The notes: generated by a model not told the origin, from the sequence alone. DNA of 64,000 nt from Incurvaria masculella (GCA_946894095.1 OX335645.2:21103001-21167000); one strand, 5' to 3'; positions 21,412 to 33,719 are shown, counted from the first letter of the stretch. A program made the numbers and translations.

Positions 21412-21625
21412 CAGCAGGTCTATTCTTGGCATTCAGCAATCAGGAATCAGGAACCCTGAGTCTAGAAAACCGCTTTTATAGCCGTTTTCAAAGCAAGGTT
21501 TTCCGTAAAACTATGCTCCGGAATATTTTCGTCAAGAAAATCGCTTTGAAAACTGCTATTAAGGCGGTTTTAGAGACTCAGGGTTCCTGATTGCTGATTA
21601 CGGAATTCCAGGAATAGGCCCGCTG
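21412..21625. mobile_element. Foldback MITE, ~83-bp imperfect arms
   Basis: Arm 21412-21494 (CAGCAGGTCTATTCTTGGCA ... GTTTTCAAAGC) and arm 21543-21625 (GCTTTGAAAACTGC ... GGAATAGGCCCGCTG) are inverted copies with scattered mismatches and a 48-base centre. Confidence 0.85.
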
Positions 21626-22635
21626 ATCATTTTTGGAAATTCGCAGCAAAATATTGTTTGAATGAACGTTTACTCCCATTACCGGCTCGCCTTATGGTCG
21701 TCGGCATCTCTGCGGCGGTGAAAATTGCCTCAATTGGCAATACTGAATGGCTTCCATTGAGGGGCAGAGATCTCCTCTGGCGGTACAATGGGGTGCGGCG
21801 GGTAAGTCACGACTGACTCGCGTGGAGTCCACACCTGCCGTCGCGGAACCTGCGCTGGCGCAGAGACGTGCTGAGCAACGGAGAAAATATGATAATTTGG
21901 CATATTAGTGCCGTACAATGTAGCTAAGCAGGCGGACTTGCTTCCTGGGATTGCAGCATGGAAATAATGACCATACTGTTTTGGCTTTATTTTTGCGTAA
22001 ACTCGCGAAGATCGGAATCCCGTTAGGAGCTCATTAAAGATGCGATGTTTTTGCTCAATTGAAATAATTTATCTCAATGAGAGTGTATTTTAATCTGTTG
22101 ACAAATAAGAGGATATTACATAAAACAATCGATAGTTTCTCCTATTACTCTGTCATAGGTATGTTACCAAATATGTCCTATTCTCGGATTGAACAATGCC
22201 TTTCTCAGCGTGTTTTCAGGAAAGGAAAGAGTTTTGGCAGAAAGTAAATGTGCATTGATTTGAACTATAAAAACGCATTGAAAATCCGATCATGTTTTTT
22301 GATGCACAATAAAACTATACAATTTACTAAATATTGTGCACTCCACCCTTGTGGTACCCACAGAGTTACGAAAAATCCGAACACCGAACGGCATAATAAA
22401 TCCCCTCCATATCATGGTACTCTATGGAGTACACAACCTCTGGTTCGTAATAATTCTAAATTTAAAATACATCCTTCCTTATTTTTCGCCTGAAGAAGAA
22501 AGAAGAGTGATCTATAATATCTATAATAACTAAATATACAACCAGAGATTGTGCACTCCACCCGTCGAAATCCACTGGGACAACTTCAACATATCTCTGG
22601 ATTTTTTTTATTTTAGTAGTCGGAAGACACAACAC
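21626..22635. other. Intergenic stretch with a short internal direct repeat
   Basis: ATTGTGCACTCCACCC appears near 22334 and 22547, and CAACCTCTGG/CCAGAGATTG bracket the interval, so a small unclassified insertion may lie there. No gene was recognised. Confidence 0.4.
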
Positions 22636-23185
22636 TTAAGGAGGCCCATCCCGCTCATCTCCCCATACAAAAGGGGAAAGAAGATCACGCCCATATTTCT
22701 TGTCAGAGATCAAAAATTTTACTCAAAATAGATTTATTTGATCGAACTAGATGTCTGATGACCATTGGCATTGTAAAATTGTGTTTAGTTTCTAAGTTAT
22801 AAGGCCCGAAAGTTCGAATTTTTCGCGCGTTTTATTTAATAACTTTAGAGGTGGATTACGTAATGATAAAGTAAAAACATCGTAAAAAGATTAGTCATCA
22901 GACATAGCTTATTTAATCAAGATTTATGATCTATTTGGTTTTCGTTGGATTTTTGACTACAGCGGTCGTGGTTTACTTTTAGCTATACGTCGTTTTGAAA
23001 TTAAAATTTTCGTAAATCTTACAAAATCATACATTATGCACATTGTCTTTTTTGTGGACATGTTGCATCTTCCTCATCACGGAGCCTGTCTTATTCTTTG
23101 AAACAGAGAAGGTCCCAGAGCGCAACAGCACGGTTTTGTACCGTGCCCGCGAATGAGTTCGTCCCGCCAGGTTGGGCCACCTTAA
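22636..23185 (-). mobile_element. TTAA-flanked MITE family, copy 2 (inverted)
   Basis: TTAA at 22636-22639 and 23182-23185. The ends TTAAGGAGGCCCATCCCGCT and GGTTGGGCCACCTTAA are inverted, and the whole sequence is the reverse complement of copy 1 at 9446 with few differences. Confidence 0.9.
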
Positions 23186-23547
23186 CGCCACAAACTTATC
23201 CACGGAATCGATTTACTCAGCGAAGGACCCGCAAAAACTACTGAATGATTTATTTATAAAAAATATTATCTAAATAAGAATCGTACAAACCTTCGCAAGT
23301 CTTGTTTAATTTATTGATGATGTGCAGACGTCCATAAATTCGCGAAAAGGGCAAGTCAAGCGTGGGACAAATAGAAGTTTAGTCAGTGCAAGTATGATTA
23401 ACTCGTCAACAAGCATCCTCAACACTGATTGCTTAATGGAGCCACCCACGAATCGTACCACCAAATGGTTGAAGCAGATTGCTGAGATTTCTGTGCATTG
23501 TCCCGAACACAGAATTGGGAATTAGATATGCCTTTACTACTGCTTCA

Positions 23548-23658
23548 AACGAAAGCGAGCATAGGACGGGAGGCGCGATAAAAACTGATCCGTGTAGCGG
23601 CAGTGTAGCCACGAGTTAGTGGGAAACGTCTAACTGTAGTAATTTCACTTACAAATTC
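23548..23658 (+). repeat. Unclassified dispersed repeat, copy also at 36193
   Basis: GCGAGCATAGGACGGGAGGC, TGATCCGTGTAGCGGCAG and ACGAGTTAGTGGGAAACGTC align with 36193-36305 (CGAGCATGAATGGGCGGGAG, CATCCGTATGATGGCAGC, AAGTTAGTGGAAAAGTTCC). Two copies only; class unknown. Confidence 0.55.
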
Positions 23659-23769
23659 GGGACGCGCAACATCAAATTATTACGTGTTCTTTCTTATGTG
23701 TCATTGGAACTACAGAAAATCAGCAGCAAACAAATTCGTAAGCAAGCTAACTCGCCGACACGATACCGT

Positions 23770-24031
23770 TTTTTTTATAATAACCGGCCAAATGCGAGTC
23801 GGACTCGCACACGAACGGTTCCGTACCATAGTACAAGATTTAACACAAAGCAATCAGGTTCTTTGTATGCTCCCACCCCCCTTTTTTTATTATTTTACCT
23901 TATTGTTTCAGCTGCCTACCTATTACGGTTCACGAGATACAGCCCTGTGACAGACGGACGGACGGATGGGCGGACAGCGGAGGCTTAGTAATATGGTTCC
24001 GTTTTCACCCCTGGGTACGGAACCATAAAAA
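23770..24031 (+). repeat. GGTTCCGTACC/GACG repeat, copy B2
   Basis: It starts AACCGGCCAAATGCGAGTCG and contains CAGCTGCCTACCTATTACGG and ATACAGCCCTGTGACAGACG with a short GACG run, ending GGGTACGGAACCATAAAAAT. Confidence 0.82.
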
Positions 24032-24589
24032 TTTTCAAGCTGGCTAACCGAGCCCTTGTCGCCATCTTGCACTCAAACTATATGCATGCTTTGAGATAAA
24101 TCGTCAAATCTGAAATTAACACTAACCGAAAATAATACTAAATAGTGTCAGAAAGTGACATTAAGATAACACGTCGAAAACTCCATAAGCTTAAAAAAAG
24201 GATCGACGGTCGAATAAACCCTGTATAGCATAGCCCAGAAGCATGAAAATACGGCAGATTATAGGCCTTTCTAACTTATTTCCAATTCCGTGCCCTCGAC
24301 CCATAATTCATGTGTTCTTCCCAGACCACATGTAAAGTCTGGACTTCATAATTCGATAATTTCGTTTTGCAAATTAATAGTGGAGTGGCTAAATTAAAAC
24401 GAATTGCCCGGTGAACGAATTTGTTACGAACATAAATATATAGGATCAGTAGGGAATAGCATTACCGGTCGTATTGAGCAGTTTTTTTATAGAAATTTAC
24501 AATAATTATGCATAATAATAAAAAGTAACGTCACACTGTACGTCTGCAGGCCATTTATTATTATTTTTGAATCGTTTTATGTCATGAGA

Positions 24590-24942
24590 TATGGATGGCT
24601 AATACCAAATCCACTGTCATGATATTAGTCCAGCGTGCGCGTTCCCGAAGGAATCAGGTGCCATGTCAGGATCTTCCCTTCATGAGCACGGCTACATTTA
24701 ACTGGAAGGAAAACACCGACAATTTGTTCATTGCCGCTTCGACCATATTTTCATCCAATGCGATGGTATCAACCTGGGCTTAACTTAAGGGGCTAAGGAC
24801 TTCAATTTCACATGGATTCTGAAATATTGAACACCTTGCATTTGTAACTAAAGAACGTGGTGCATGAAAAGGGCGCGGCTCGATCCAATGATCTTTGTCA
24901 TGGACGACAAGTCCCCGCGCCACTGAGCTACAAGCCATCGTT
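24590..24942 (-). mobile_element. SINE copy, near full-length, minus
   Basis: It reads tail to head on the plus strand: ATGGATGGCTAATACC, GGTGCCATGTCAGGATCTTC, CCGCTTCGACCATATTTTCA, GACAAGTCCCCGCGCCACTG, AGCTACAAGCC. The central CCTACC...GGGG part is partly lost. Confidence 0.82.
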
Positions 24943-25260
24943 TTGATCGTTGGCGGATTTTCCCTCTTATTTTTTCTGGAGCGAACTGGTGGTTTTTCGG
25001 AATTGATGAATAATTAAGAAGGAACGGTGAGCTGAACTAAGGTGAGTTTGTAAGCACCCGAAAATAAGGCTACATGTCCTGATGTAGTTTTAAAATAATT
25101 TGAAAACCAGTGTTAAAATTAACTTAATTTTTAACATAAAAAAATATCTTAAGAGCGCTCTTCCCGATGGGACTAACTTATTGGCGGGCGCGGAAGAAAA
25201 TGTTGCTATGGTGCTCTAGAACAGTCTCTGGTTCCTCAGTGATGAGAAGGACATAACATG

Positions 25261-25628
25261 AGCGGCTCGTAGCCTAGTGGCGCGGGGACTGGACTAGCGT
25301 ACCAGAGGCCTGGGTTCAATTCCGACTTGCACCACTGTCTTTTTCTTTCCGAGTTTGATACGTGCATTTCGTCACGAATGCGAGCTGCTCCATGGTTCGG
25401 AACCCATGTAAAACTGTAGGTCCCCTTCCCCTACTAGGTGGTAGGGTTTAAGCCCGCCCGGCTTGGTACCATCGCATTGGATGAAAAGATGGTCGAAGCG
25501 GCAATGAAAAATTATCCGTGTTTTCCATCCAGTTCAATGTAGCCGTGCTCATAAAGAAAAGGTCCTGGTATGACACCTAGTTCCTTCGGGAATGTGGTGT
25601 ATTTAGCTAATACCAATACGGTAGTTAA
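25261..25628 (+). mobile_element. SINE copy, near full-length
   Basis: AGCGGCTCGTAGCCTAGTGG (A box region), GGGTTCAATTCC (B box), full body, and tail ending GGTGTATTTAGCTAATACCA. The last ~30 bases of the family are missing. Confidence 0.88.
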
Positions 25629-25732
25629 ATAAAAAGCTTTTTTTTCTTTTTTTTTGTATCATCGGTAAGAAATGTGCGAATAATCTTGTTTTCACATTTG
25701 TATCGGGAGATGAGGAAAATGCTTTTAATAGA

Positions 25733-25776
25733 GCCTTGAAAATTTTAAGGGTGGGTCGCACTTGGCCGGTTTTTTC
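25733..25776 (-). repeat. GGTTCCGTACC/GACG repeat, end fragment B7
   Basis: GGGTCGCACTTGGCCGGTTT followed by TTTC is the outer end of the family in minus orientation, as at 33216-33236. Confidence 0.6.
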
Positions 25777-27224
25777 AACATTTCGAGCCACCTGACAGGC
25801 TAAACTGAGAACCGAACCAATATCACATTGAATCGATTGCTCTAGATTCCGCCGCATATCCACACCACAAATCGACAGGTGCTGTTGCGTTCGTCTTGCA
25901 GCGGTCGCGCCCATATGTCGCTCGCCCTGCGACCGCGGGGTCGCGTCGTCACGCGAGCACCGCCCTCTCGCGCCCTCGAGAGAATTTGACCCCTATTGCT
26001 ACACCGTTAAGGCTGCTCTGCTTCGAAAAACGTTTCGTTAACAGTAGGCAAAGAACAACAGTTTTTTTTATTGGGAACAATAATTAAAGTCGCTGCAAGT
26101 GGGCTGCCGCCCTTTTCATTTAACTTCTTTCCATTTCGAGAACTTGACTCGCTTCTTCTTGAAAGCGGGAGGCCGTTGTACCTACTACTCGTAGAAGCTT
26201 GGTAGAAGCATACTAAGTAACAAGTAGGTTTTGGAATCTTGACGAAACTGTAAGATCTGGATTGAAATATGTTATTTTTAAAATCATATTACAAATTCAA
26301 AATATTTTATTGCATATACATTTTAGTGCAGTGTACAGTAAAAACATAATGGTACAATGTATAATGTATTTGAAAATGCTACCTAGACATAATAAATACA
26401 ACGTTTGTTTATGCAATATTTTAAAAACACCAAAACACCTAGAATTTAGCAAAAAAATGTAGAGCCAGTCTTAAAATGGGTCATGAATATTTCATTGAGA
26501 ACGATTAACACTAATGAATTTATGTATTAGCTTTTAATAATATGTAAAATACAATTGTAAGTAAGATGTTTTATTTTATTTTTTACAGTTAGACGTAAGC
26601 AGAGAAAAATAGAAAGCGCTCTTCAAAACGAACGTCACAATAAGCAGTGTGGTCACCTAATGGGACGTCACCCAAAAATGTTTCCCAATGCCAAAAGCCC
26701 TTATTTATTGGAGGTCTCAAAATAAATAGCGATCTGGCGCTGACGGGCGTGACGAAAAATAATAATTTGTTTTTTCCTTTTCTGACGTGATGTGACTGAC
26801 AAAAAAGGGTGACGAAGTTCTTTTGCCGTCTGAGACAAAGCGCCGCTCGACACCGGAACTAATTCGGCATCTCGGAGCTAGCTGTTTGTAGTAACACAGT
26901 TGTTTATAATCCAGGAATAAGTAAAACCTCATGATAACAAGCTGTTGCCAGGTTATTTAGGTGGTTGATTGAAAACCGCATCTGTTGCATAAAAAGCGAC
27001 CGGTCGGTTATAAATGATGTGTGAACTGTTTAGAGCTAGGTGTGGCCAATCATAAAAGGTTAATTTCCTTGAAGGTTCGTTTCGTGGTGTTTTCGTCTCG
27101 AGAGAATTAATAACTGACATATTCGAGGGTAGATGTGATGGATCTAACCTGGATCGCGGGGTCTTTCAAATGTGATAATTTATATATTTAATGGATACGA
27201 AATTACCGTAATCTCATTACTTTG
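25777..27224. other. Intergenic stretch
   Basis: A GC-rich patch at 25905-25985 (CGCGCC/GCGACC motifs) and AT-rich DNA elsewhere. No coding or repeat identity was recognised. Confidence 0.45.
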
Positions 27225-27315
27225 AGTTTCAGCGACATCTACATTTGAAGCATTTTAATCAGATTTTGAAAATAATCTGAAAAAGCTTTCGGTCGTGACA
27301 TTCGTCGAAAGCAGG
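27225..27315 (+). mobile_element. tRNA-like-core MITE family, left-end fragment
   Basis: CGACATCTACATTTGAAGCA, TTTTAATCAGATTTTGAAAA and GGTCGTGACATTCGTCGAAA match the left end of the copy at 46589 and the fragment at 36315. Confidence 0.65.
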
Positions 27316-28399
27316 ATCATTGAATACATTTTTGAGTCCGGTCAAGGAAAATTGGTGAAGCACAGTTTTATGAGCGGCCGGATACACAGGCTATTAACAC
27401 AACGACGAAAAATCGAACCAAGACTGCATTTTCAGATTCTCAAAACCACTAAGTACGTACATAATTTTGAAAAACTTTAGCAATAAGTACAAATACAATA
27501 AAAATATGTGTAAACAGGTCTAATGCGAACAGCCGACGCGCAACCGCGCACCTCGCCTCCTTCGCGCGATTATTTTGGCAAATAAACTAGCAAAAAACAG
27601 GGACTTTCACTGTAAGCCCTTATTCAAATAGCTCATCAAATCTAGAAAATTGTTTTCATTGTGTCGTGAACAACCTGTACAAATATATTAGGACCTCGGA
27701 AATTAGGGCCGCGGCTAGAACATTAGTCAAACTACAATAAAATAACTCGAAGGAAAATTAAATTAAAATTTTCCACAATTTCTCCATTCTTAGCATTACT
27801 CCTCAAGTAGTATAATAGTTATAATATTTCTAGTGAACGTCCAACGCACAGCGGCTTAATCAAACTTCGAACGTCGAATGTCCACAAGTACATCTTGTGT
27901 CAAATTTGAAAATGGAAACAATAATGATTATTACTTTAAGTGAAATTCATTTTTCGCATTCCGTCGCCGGCCAATACTCGGCCCCAGGGCTAGAGTATTT
28001 CACCGCGCATTTCTCGCATATTTTAGCACGTTTAACCTGTCAGAATCGTGTGTCGTCTTGAAAATGGCCCTAATAACTACAATAATGGCGTATAATGACA
28101 AAAAATCTTCACGACGTAGCTTTCTCTGCAGCGGCGAATTGGATTCATCTTTCTTGCATTCGATGTGCATGATATAGTTTTGATAGAAACATGGTTGAGT
28201 CGAAAATTCAATAATGTTATGGTTTCCGACACACTAATTAGACTCTACCGCCTAAAAATTTAGAAGGTGACCTGCAGATTTACGTCTCCTTAGTTGCCTC
28301 TTACGAAATGCACTTTTTCTTGTAGGTATGACTACAAAAGAAAGAGTTATGATATTGTTATCTATTCCTAAAGCATAACACTGTTGAAGTATTTTTTTA
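27316..28399. other. Intergenic stretch, nothing recognised
   Basis: AT-rich with small GC islands near 27520-27560 and 27965-28030. No gene or shared repeat was seen. Confidence 0.45.
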
Positions 28400-28692
28400 T
28401 GTGACTGGCATTAGGAGTCAGGTCAGTTCGTTTCCTTTACGATCACGGCTTCATTGAATTTGATGGAAAACACGGACAATTTTTCATTGCCGCTTCGACC
28501 ATATTTGAATGGTACCAATCCAGGCGGGCTTGACCCTACCACCTAGCAGGGGAATTCCGAACCATGGAACAGCTCGCATTCGTAACGAAATGCACTTATC
28601 CATCCAGAAAGAGAAAGAAAGTGGGGCATGAACGGGCGGAGATTTGAACCCAGAGCTCTCGGGTGGAAGGCCCCTGACCTACGAGCTGCCGA
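28400..28692 (-). mobile_element. SINE copy with internal deletion, minus
   Basis: CCGCTTCGACCATATTTGAA, CTACCACCTAGCAGGGG, CCGAACCATGGAACAGCTCG and CATGAACGGGCGGAGATTTG are reversed SINE blocks. The tail is degraded. Confidence 0.75.
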
Positions 28693-29811
28693 ATAATTTA
28701 TTCCTGTCAATGTTTTCCTTCACCCATTTTAAGATCCGGCGCAAGATCGCGCCGTGACGCGGCGGAGTGTCGCGTGTCGCGTGCCGCAAGTCACGAATCA
28801 AGCGGCGTTCACAATTGCCAAATTAACAACGTCGCGTCTGGAGGCACATCGGCGTACTGCTCCCAAGCTGCCACCCCGGGCGCCGGCAGACATATCACAC
28901 TTACGCGAATTCTCTCCGCCGGAATGCCACACTCGGGCAGCCGGTAACGGGGATTCATTAAAACTGGCATTTTGTCAAAGATCACGACTTTGACCGCGCG
29001 GCTGACGGGAAAATCGTCTGCCGCGAAGCCCGTGGCATTGTCTTCCCGGCTCGTCAGGCTCGCGGGAAGACAGCACCGAGAAATGTCCACGTGTCTTCCT
29101 GCCATAAGTTAATTAAAATGATGCAAATGAAATGATCGGCTGATTACAATGCGATGTTACTACAAAACCAAAGCAGTTTTAAACTATGTAGGTGTATGAA
29201 ACCCGTTTCACATTTTTCGGCTTAGATGCAACCATGTGTCTAATATGGATTGAGATGGCTTCATGTAAAATACATGTGTTCAAAGCTATTCTTTGCATTT
29301 GATAAATACTCACTTGATACTAAAATCTTGATTTTTGTGTGAAATATTTGTAGTACGAAAGTGAATATCAAATTTGCATTTGCGGGGCGAGAGTTGACTG
29401 TCTAATTTGCCAGAAAATTGTTGGATATATGTACCCCAATGCCATATAACAGACCATAATGGCCGGAATGGCGTTTGCATCATTCGGTCGAGGCAGGGCA
29501 TAGATTTGGGTTGCAACGTGCGTCCATTCGCCACCCAGCCTTGTACTTCTCGATAGAGCTGTTGCAATGAAGGCAAGCTAGTCTCAAAATTCCAAGTAGA
29601 TATTATTTAACTACGTTGGCGTGAGTTTCGACCTGTAGTTTGACTTTTGCAGAATAAAAAAGAAAAGTTCTAGTGAAGAAGACTGGTCATCATTATGCAA
29701 AGATCTCATCAGAATTTGAAGGCTCATATGGGTTACAGAATAAGTCCTAAGGATACCGAATATCATATGTCCCAAAATTAATAAGGCGAACAGGGATTCG
29801 TTGTTCCTGGG
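28693..29811. other. GC-rich patch and AT-rich flank, no gene supported
   Basis: 28735-29070 is GC-rich with overlapping open frames on both strands (for example 29105-28809 minus), none resembling a known protein. It may be a regulatory or first-exon region; this is a guess from composition. Confidence 0.35.
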
Positions 29812-30079
29812 CCGAATACCACGTGAAACTGTAGGTCCCTTTCCTGACTTACTAGGTTGTAGGGTGAATCCAGCCCGACTTGGCACCATCGCCTTAAATA
29901 ATTGATGGTCAAAGCAGCAATAAAAAGTGTCCGTGATTGCCATCAAGTTCAATGTAGCCATGCTAGAGTAAAAGTTTGTAAACGAAGGTCCAAGGCGGGC
30001 ACCTGTTCCCATAAAGTGTATTGGGCTACTAATATCGCAGGTGTGGTATTATAGCTAACCATGTTTAGGTCACATAATA
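29812..30079 (+). mobile_element. SINE copy, 5'-truncated
   Basis: It begins at CCGAATACCACGTGAAACTG and runs through GATGGTCAAAGCAGCAATAA to the tail AACCATGTTTAGGTCACATA. Confidence 0.75.
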
Positions 30080-30394
30080 AAACCGACTAAGTCCGACAAC
30101 TCTCACAGGAAGGGTTCCGTACCATCGTACAAGATTTTAAAAACACCCATTATTTTTTATTATTTTTAAATTTTACCTATGTATCGTTACAGCGGCAAAA
30201 TAAAAATCTGTGAAATTTTCAGCTGCTTATATTAATTACAGTTCATGAATGCTTATATTAATTACAGTTCATGAAATACAGACGGACTAACGGATCGGCG
30301 GACGGACTGGCGGATGGGCGGACGGACGAGCGGATAGCGGAGGCTTATTAATAGGGTTCCGTTGGCACCCTTTGGGTACGGAACCCTAAAAAGT
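30080..30394 (+). repeat. GGTTCCGTACC/GACG repeat, copy B3
   Basis: AACCGACTAAGTCCGACAAC, GGAAGGGTTCCGTACCATCG, a locally duplicated ATGCTTATATTAATTACAGT block (about 30225-30270), a GGCGGACGGA run and the end GGGTACGGAACCCTAAAAAG. It follows directly after a SINE copy. Confidence 0.8.
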
Positions 30395-30654
30395 ATCCTC
30401 GGCTGCTGCGGTTAATCTTCAGCTGTGCACATAAAATGACCGCGGCCGCCGAGACACGTGATGTCCTGTCAAAATGCGCTCGTCTCTCGGCGGTCAGGCC
30501 GCGGAGGCGGCGGCGGCGGCGGCTGCAGTAATGAGGAGTGGATGTGCAGCGTCACGCGGCGTAACGAGCCGGCCCCGACACCCGCCCCTCACCCCGCCCT
30601 CACTCCTTAGAACCTTCGAGACGTTTCTAGAGTGGCCCACGGTCAAACTAAGAT

Positions 30655-30952
30655 ATTCGTCACGAATGCGGGCTGCTCCATGGTTCGGAATCCATGTAAA
30701 AATGTAGGTCTCCTTCCTCTACTAGGTGGTACGGTTTAAGCCTGACCGGGTTGGTACCATGGAATTGGTTGAAAAGATGAAGCGGCAGTGAAAAATTGTC
30801 CGTGTTTTCTATCCAGTTCAATGTAGCCGTGCTCATAAAGGAAAGGTCCTGGCATGGAACCTAATTGCTTCGAAAATGCGGTGTATTAGGCTAATATCCT
30901 ATCGTTATGCGGTTGTGTGGTACTGATATCCTTGTCAGGCATGTAAATTAAG
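30655..30952 (+). mobile_element. SINE copy, 5'-truncated
   Basis: It starts ATTCGTCACGAATGCGGGCT and keeps GGAATCCATGTAAAAATGTA, TGTCCGTGTTTTCTATCCAG and GGTCCTGGCATGGAACCTAA, ending near CCTTGTCAGGCATGTAAA. Confidence 0.8.
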
Positions 30953-32162
30953 GACCCTAAAATATCGTACTTCATAGCTTCAATATTTCTGGCCCCAGCC
31001 TAAAATTGGCTTGGTCGAAAAAATATTTTTGTATTATGTTGTAGGTCGCTGGGTTTTTTTTGGTAAATGTTTTGTAAAAGGGTGGCCTATATAGGTTCGC
31101 AAAAAGAAATGGTATGTGGTCCCATGCAATGCACAATCTTCTAGGGGTTAGGATAAAAGAAGGTGGGACGACTCACCACGATGGAGACTTCCAGACCCAC
31201 GCTACTCCTTCTCCCACAGGATGCGGTTCAGGAACATTGCGTCCTCGACGATGAAGAGCACAGTCTTTTGAATTGTTCGTAGGTTTCGAGCACACGCGGT
31301 ACTGGGGAGGTACTCCTCGGTACCTGAGGACCCGGCGGCGGCGAGATAGTTTTGGCGGGAACCGGTGCTACGATGACATGGCGTGTCCGTGCATCGCGGT
31401 TACAAAAATTACACTGAAAGCTGGGGCCTTTCAGCCTTTTCAGCAGACGTTGATCGATTGTCAATCTTCACTCCATCAGTTGAAAGAGAGAGAGAGGGAC
31501 ATGTGTATGCGGGGAACAAGGATAGGACTAGGGTCATGCACATTACATAGAACCACACGGTCATAGATTACGCACAGACATTAAGGCCTAACCAAAGACT
31601 TTAAAAAAAAGCATACAATATTTCATTGTCTCATGATTTTGATCACAGTGACGTGATTAGAAAGGTTCTAACTTTAAAAAACGGTCAAGCGTGAACTTGG
31701 TCACAAGACGAGGGTCACGTCACTGCTGGAAGAAATTCGCCCCCGCCTGATGATTATTTTGCAATTTCATGCAACATTAGCGCTTAATGATGATTTAAAA
31801 AGAATGATCTTTTGGGCAAAAGTACGGTAGTTTGGTGCACAGGTGCAGTTTGGTGCACAACTAAATATGTAAGCAAATAAATATATAACCACCCTTAATA
31901 GGAGAACAATTCAGGACGAAATGTGTGTCACCGACAGATACCGGAAGCGCCAGACCATCTCACTTTTGGGACAGGACAGGACCCTAAAAATAATTAACAA
32001 TTATCTTATTAGTTTACTTAATTAGCATCAAGTGCATCTATACAATTTTATGTTCCAGAGGGAAACGTAGTGGAGGGAGATTACTTGTTATTAATAATGT
32101 TATGTTTTATGTTTTCTGTATTTCTCTCTGTGTTTTCTCCTAAATAAATAAATAAATAAATA
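30953..32162. other. Intergenic stretch with a LINE 3' tail
   Basis: 31170-31560 is moderately GC-rich; a minus-strand frame at 31464-31228 contains FQCNFCNRDARTRHV, but I do not recognise a family. 32000-32162 ends with CTCTGTGTTTTCTCCTAAAT and (AAAT)n, the look of a LINE 3' end in plus orientation. Confidence 0.4.
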
Positions 32163-32545
32163 TTAAAAGGTTAAGGGTTCCGTACCCAAAGTGTTCCCAC
32201 GAATCCCTATTACTAGGCCTCCGATGTCCATCCGTCCGTCCGTCCGTTCATCCGTCCGTCCGTCTATCCGTCCGTCTGTCCGTCCGTCTGTCCGTCCGTC
32301 TGTCCGTCCGTCTGTCCGTCCGTCTGTCCGTCCGTCCGTCCGTCTGTACGTACGTCTGTCACAGGGCTGTATCTCATGAACCGTATAGTAGGTAGGCAGC
32401 TGCAATTTTTACAAAGCTCGTATTTATTTTGCTGCTATACCATCAAATAGGTAAAATAAAAAATATATAAAGATTTTTGTATTAAATCATGTACGATGGT
32501 ACGGAACCCTACGTGTGCGAGTCCGACTCGCGCTTTGCGGTTTGT
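32163..32545 (-). repeat. GGTTCCGTACC/GACG repeat, copy B4 with expanded microsatellite
   Basis: On the plus strand it reads GGGTTCCGTACCCAAAGTGT, then a long CCGTCCGT/CTGT tract (about 32228-32358), CACAGGGCTGTATCTCATGA, GTAGGTAGGCAGCTGCAATT and TGCGAGTCCGACTCGCGCTT. The tetranucleotide tract is the longest among the copies. Confidence 0.85.
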
Positions 32546-32943
32546 TACTGTGTGTTCACTTCTCTAATTACAAGATGGTATGATTCCACCAATGAATTGA
32601 ATGAAAGATGATCGAACCGGCTATTCAAATTAAAGAAGTATCTCCTTAACCGCTGTGACATACGGACGGACAGGGTTCCTATATAATAAATAAGCGACAC
32701 TCTTAAAGGAAAGACATAACTACGCGAAAAGGCTTGTCTATCCCTTAATCTCGTTAAAAAAAAGAAGTAATCCTAGAACCGCCACTCTGTCTGTCGTGGA
32801 CGTGCTCGAACTGAGATTGCGGGAGAAATTAATGTAATCCATGTAATTTACTTGTCGAAATGATGTTGAGATGATCATTTTAAGAAAAAAAAAACGTTCA
32901 CTATTAGCGGGTTTATTTTAATTAACACATATTTTTTGTGGTA

Positions 32944-33236
32944 TTTTTAGGGTTCCGTACCCATAGCGTGCCAACGGAACCCTATTACTAAGCCTCCTCT
33001 GTCCGTTCGTCCGTCCGTCCGTCCGTCTATCACAGGGCTGTATCTCATGAACCGTAAATAGGTAGGCAGCTGAAATTTTCAAAGAATGAGTATTTATTTT
33101 ACCGCTATAACAACAAATAGGTAAAATAAAAAATTTTAAAATTAAAATACAAAAAACGTGATTTTTTTTTGTTAAATCTTGTACGATGGTACGGAACCCT
33201 TCGTGTGCGAATCCGACTCGCACTTGGCCGGTTTTT
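32944..33236 (-). repeat. GGTTCCGTACC/GACG repeat, copy B5
   Basis: TTTTTAGGGTTCCGTACCCA, a short CCGT tract, ATCACAGGGCTGTATCTCAT and the end ATCCGACTCGCACTTGGCCG followed by GTTTTTT. Confidence 0.85.
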
Positions 33237-33315
33237 TATGCAAATGGTCCTTCAGGCTTTGGTGCTCTGTCAGGTGACTTCGATAAAAAAGTGAATTTGT
33301 TTTAATATTGATGAC

Positions 33316-33656
33316 CTGAGTGGTCAGTCCGAGTTTTCACCTAAATTGGTGTTTACGGAATTTCGAAGTTACGTAAAAACGTCAAACTCCATGCAAGTTT
33401 TAAATAGATATGCTGTGGTTTTACTTCTTCGAGCTGTCAAAGTCAAACTCGGACTACCGGTTTGTATGAAAACGCGAAGTCGGCGTAAACGGCAACGTCA
33501 ACGTATTTACAGCGACGATACGTAGGCTGTCAAATCAAACTTGGACTGCCAAATGTTAGTTCGTGCACTCTTAATTTTCTCCAAACATTTGAAAATGCCA
33601 GTCGATCCGTTTGGCGTAAACACCAATTTCGGTGACAACTGGGACTACGGGCTCTG
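33316..33656 (+). mobile_element. MITE of the CTGAG-TIR family, copy 2
   Basis: Left end CTGAGTGGTCAGTCCGAGTT with CACCTAAATTGGTGTTTACG; right end is the inverted CAGAGCCCGTAGTCCCAGTT with CACCGAAATTGGTG. 341 bp. It is inverted relative to the copy at 34347. Confidence 0.82.
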
Positions 33657-33719
33657 ATAAATTTTTAAAAGCGCAGAAAGAGGCCCCCACAGTAGCCTCC
33701 AGGTCCAGTAAGAGATTAC

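Noticed and set aside
22549..22731. A peptide containing ISPYKRGKKITPIFLVRD conserved with 46374-46192 (minus) as a gene
   Set aside because: The identity is explained by both sites being ends of the same TTAA MITE family.
31228..31464. Cys-containing minus frame (FQCNFCNRDARTRHV) as a retroelement gag finger
   Set aside because: Spacing does not fit a CCHC knuckle and no neighbouring retroelement ORF is present.
32163..32405. Open frame encoding repeated RTDG units
   Set aside because: It is the translation of the GACG/CCGT microsatellite inside a dispersed repeat.
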